Assembly (NCBI GenBank): GCA_030649165.1 | Contig: JAUSGG010000259.1 | Coordinates: 1 to 59,200, forward strand | Source of the DNA: Armatimonadota bacterium | GTDB taxonomy: Bacteria > Armatimonadota > UBA5829 > JAUSEB01 | Direction: 5' to 3' | DNA: 59,200 bases | In this document: positions 59,107-59,200 of the stretch, one piece after another | Position numbering within the stretch: the stretch's first letter is position 1 | Layout of the letters: each line of letters starts with the position of its first letter | Notes under the pieces: model-generated | Database searches by the model: none | What the model was told of the DNA's origin: nothing | The model's input: only the letters and a program-made list of their open reading frames with translations | Translations under genes and position numbers: made by a program

Positions 59107-59200
59107 ATGACAACGGGCGACGACGCCTTGACATGCGTTACAGCGGTGCGCCTCTCTTCCACCAGGGCAGACGCCCGCATCGATGTGCCGGCCGAGGTCA
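59107..59200 (+). CDS. partial open frame at the window edge, possible anti-sigma factor
   Basis: An open frame from ATG 59107 to the end of the window (31 codons, no stop). It reads MTTGDDALTCV, then an ...ARIDVPAEV stretch that resembles the first strand of RsbW/SpoIIAB-type anti-sigma kinases. With a STAS protein nearby this is a reasonable guess. No ribosome binding site is obvious and the identification is weak. Confidence 0.35.
   Translation, partial: MTTGDDALTCVTAVRLSSTRADARIDVPAEV

Overview
The window is GC-rich bacterial chromosome, densely coded but punctuated by short intergenic stretches full of dispersed palindromes and low-complexity arrays. Signal peptides, a lipoprotein, an exosortase/PEP-CTERM set, a predicted small beta-barrel protein and a RodZ-like protein point to a bacterium with a Gram-negative type envelope. 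A ferredoxin:NADP oxidoreductase pair (Nfn type) and many radical SAM / Fe-S proteins suggest at least partly anaerobic metabolism. The density of repeats of the GAGAGGG-palindrome, GAGTCGGA and CAACCAACAA type is reminiscent of uncultivated groups such as Armatimonadota, but no rRNA or tRNA is present, so the lineage is only a guess.

Layout. 0.2-1.8 kb: two paralogous RanBP2-type zinc-finger membrane proteins. 2-4.9 kb: two near-identical cobalamin-type radical SAM proteins, then mutL (5.1-7.0 kb). 7-12.6 kb: two large glycoside-hydrolase-like proteins. 12.6-13.1 kb: a tandem duplication of a perfect sigma-54 promoter followed by about 95 nt of non-coding sequence ending in a strong intrinsic terminator, i.e. 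two apparent small RNA genes; I regard this as the most striking feature. 13-20 kb: rhomboid protease, an alpha/alpha-barrel protein with a small companion, RodZ-like protein, ROK kinase, an HTH-metallo-beta-lactamase fusion and a small helical protein. 20-28.7 kb: prs, PHP phosphoesterase, YjbQ, a pseudopilin, an Rrf2 regulator-cysK operon with a visible operator, NfnA/NfnB-type genes, a hotdog thioesterase and endonuclease III.

29-43 kb: a secreted barrel-like protein, an exported nitrilase-family protein, and a cassette of one very large FtsX permease fused to a degenerate M28 peptidase domain, an OPT-like polytopic protein, an unknown protein, a PqqD-family protein, an FtsX permease carrying two SLBB beta-grasp domains, a LolD/MacB-type ATPase and a PDZ-radical SAM (DUF512) protein. 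The spacing and shared strand suggest a single peptide- or envelope-related ABC system that does not match a described one.

43-59 kb: DoxX, nitroreductase, a phosphonate-type ABC importer (phnDCE), hemL, a ferritin-like protein, a compact exosortase locus with its own PEP-CTERM protein and EpsI partner, a PIG-L deacetylase-like protein, ATP-type PEP carboxykinase, a membrane J-domain protein and a STAS protein. Several MITE-like elements (about 130-305 bp, with inverted termini) are scattered through the window; two of them have the same outer ends but an inner palindromic module in the opposite relative orientation.
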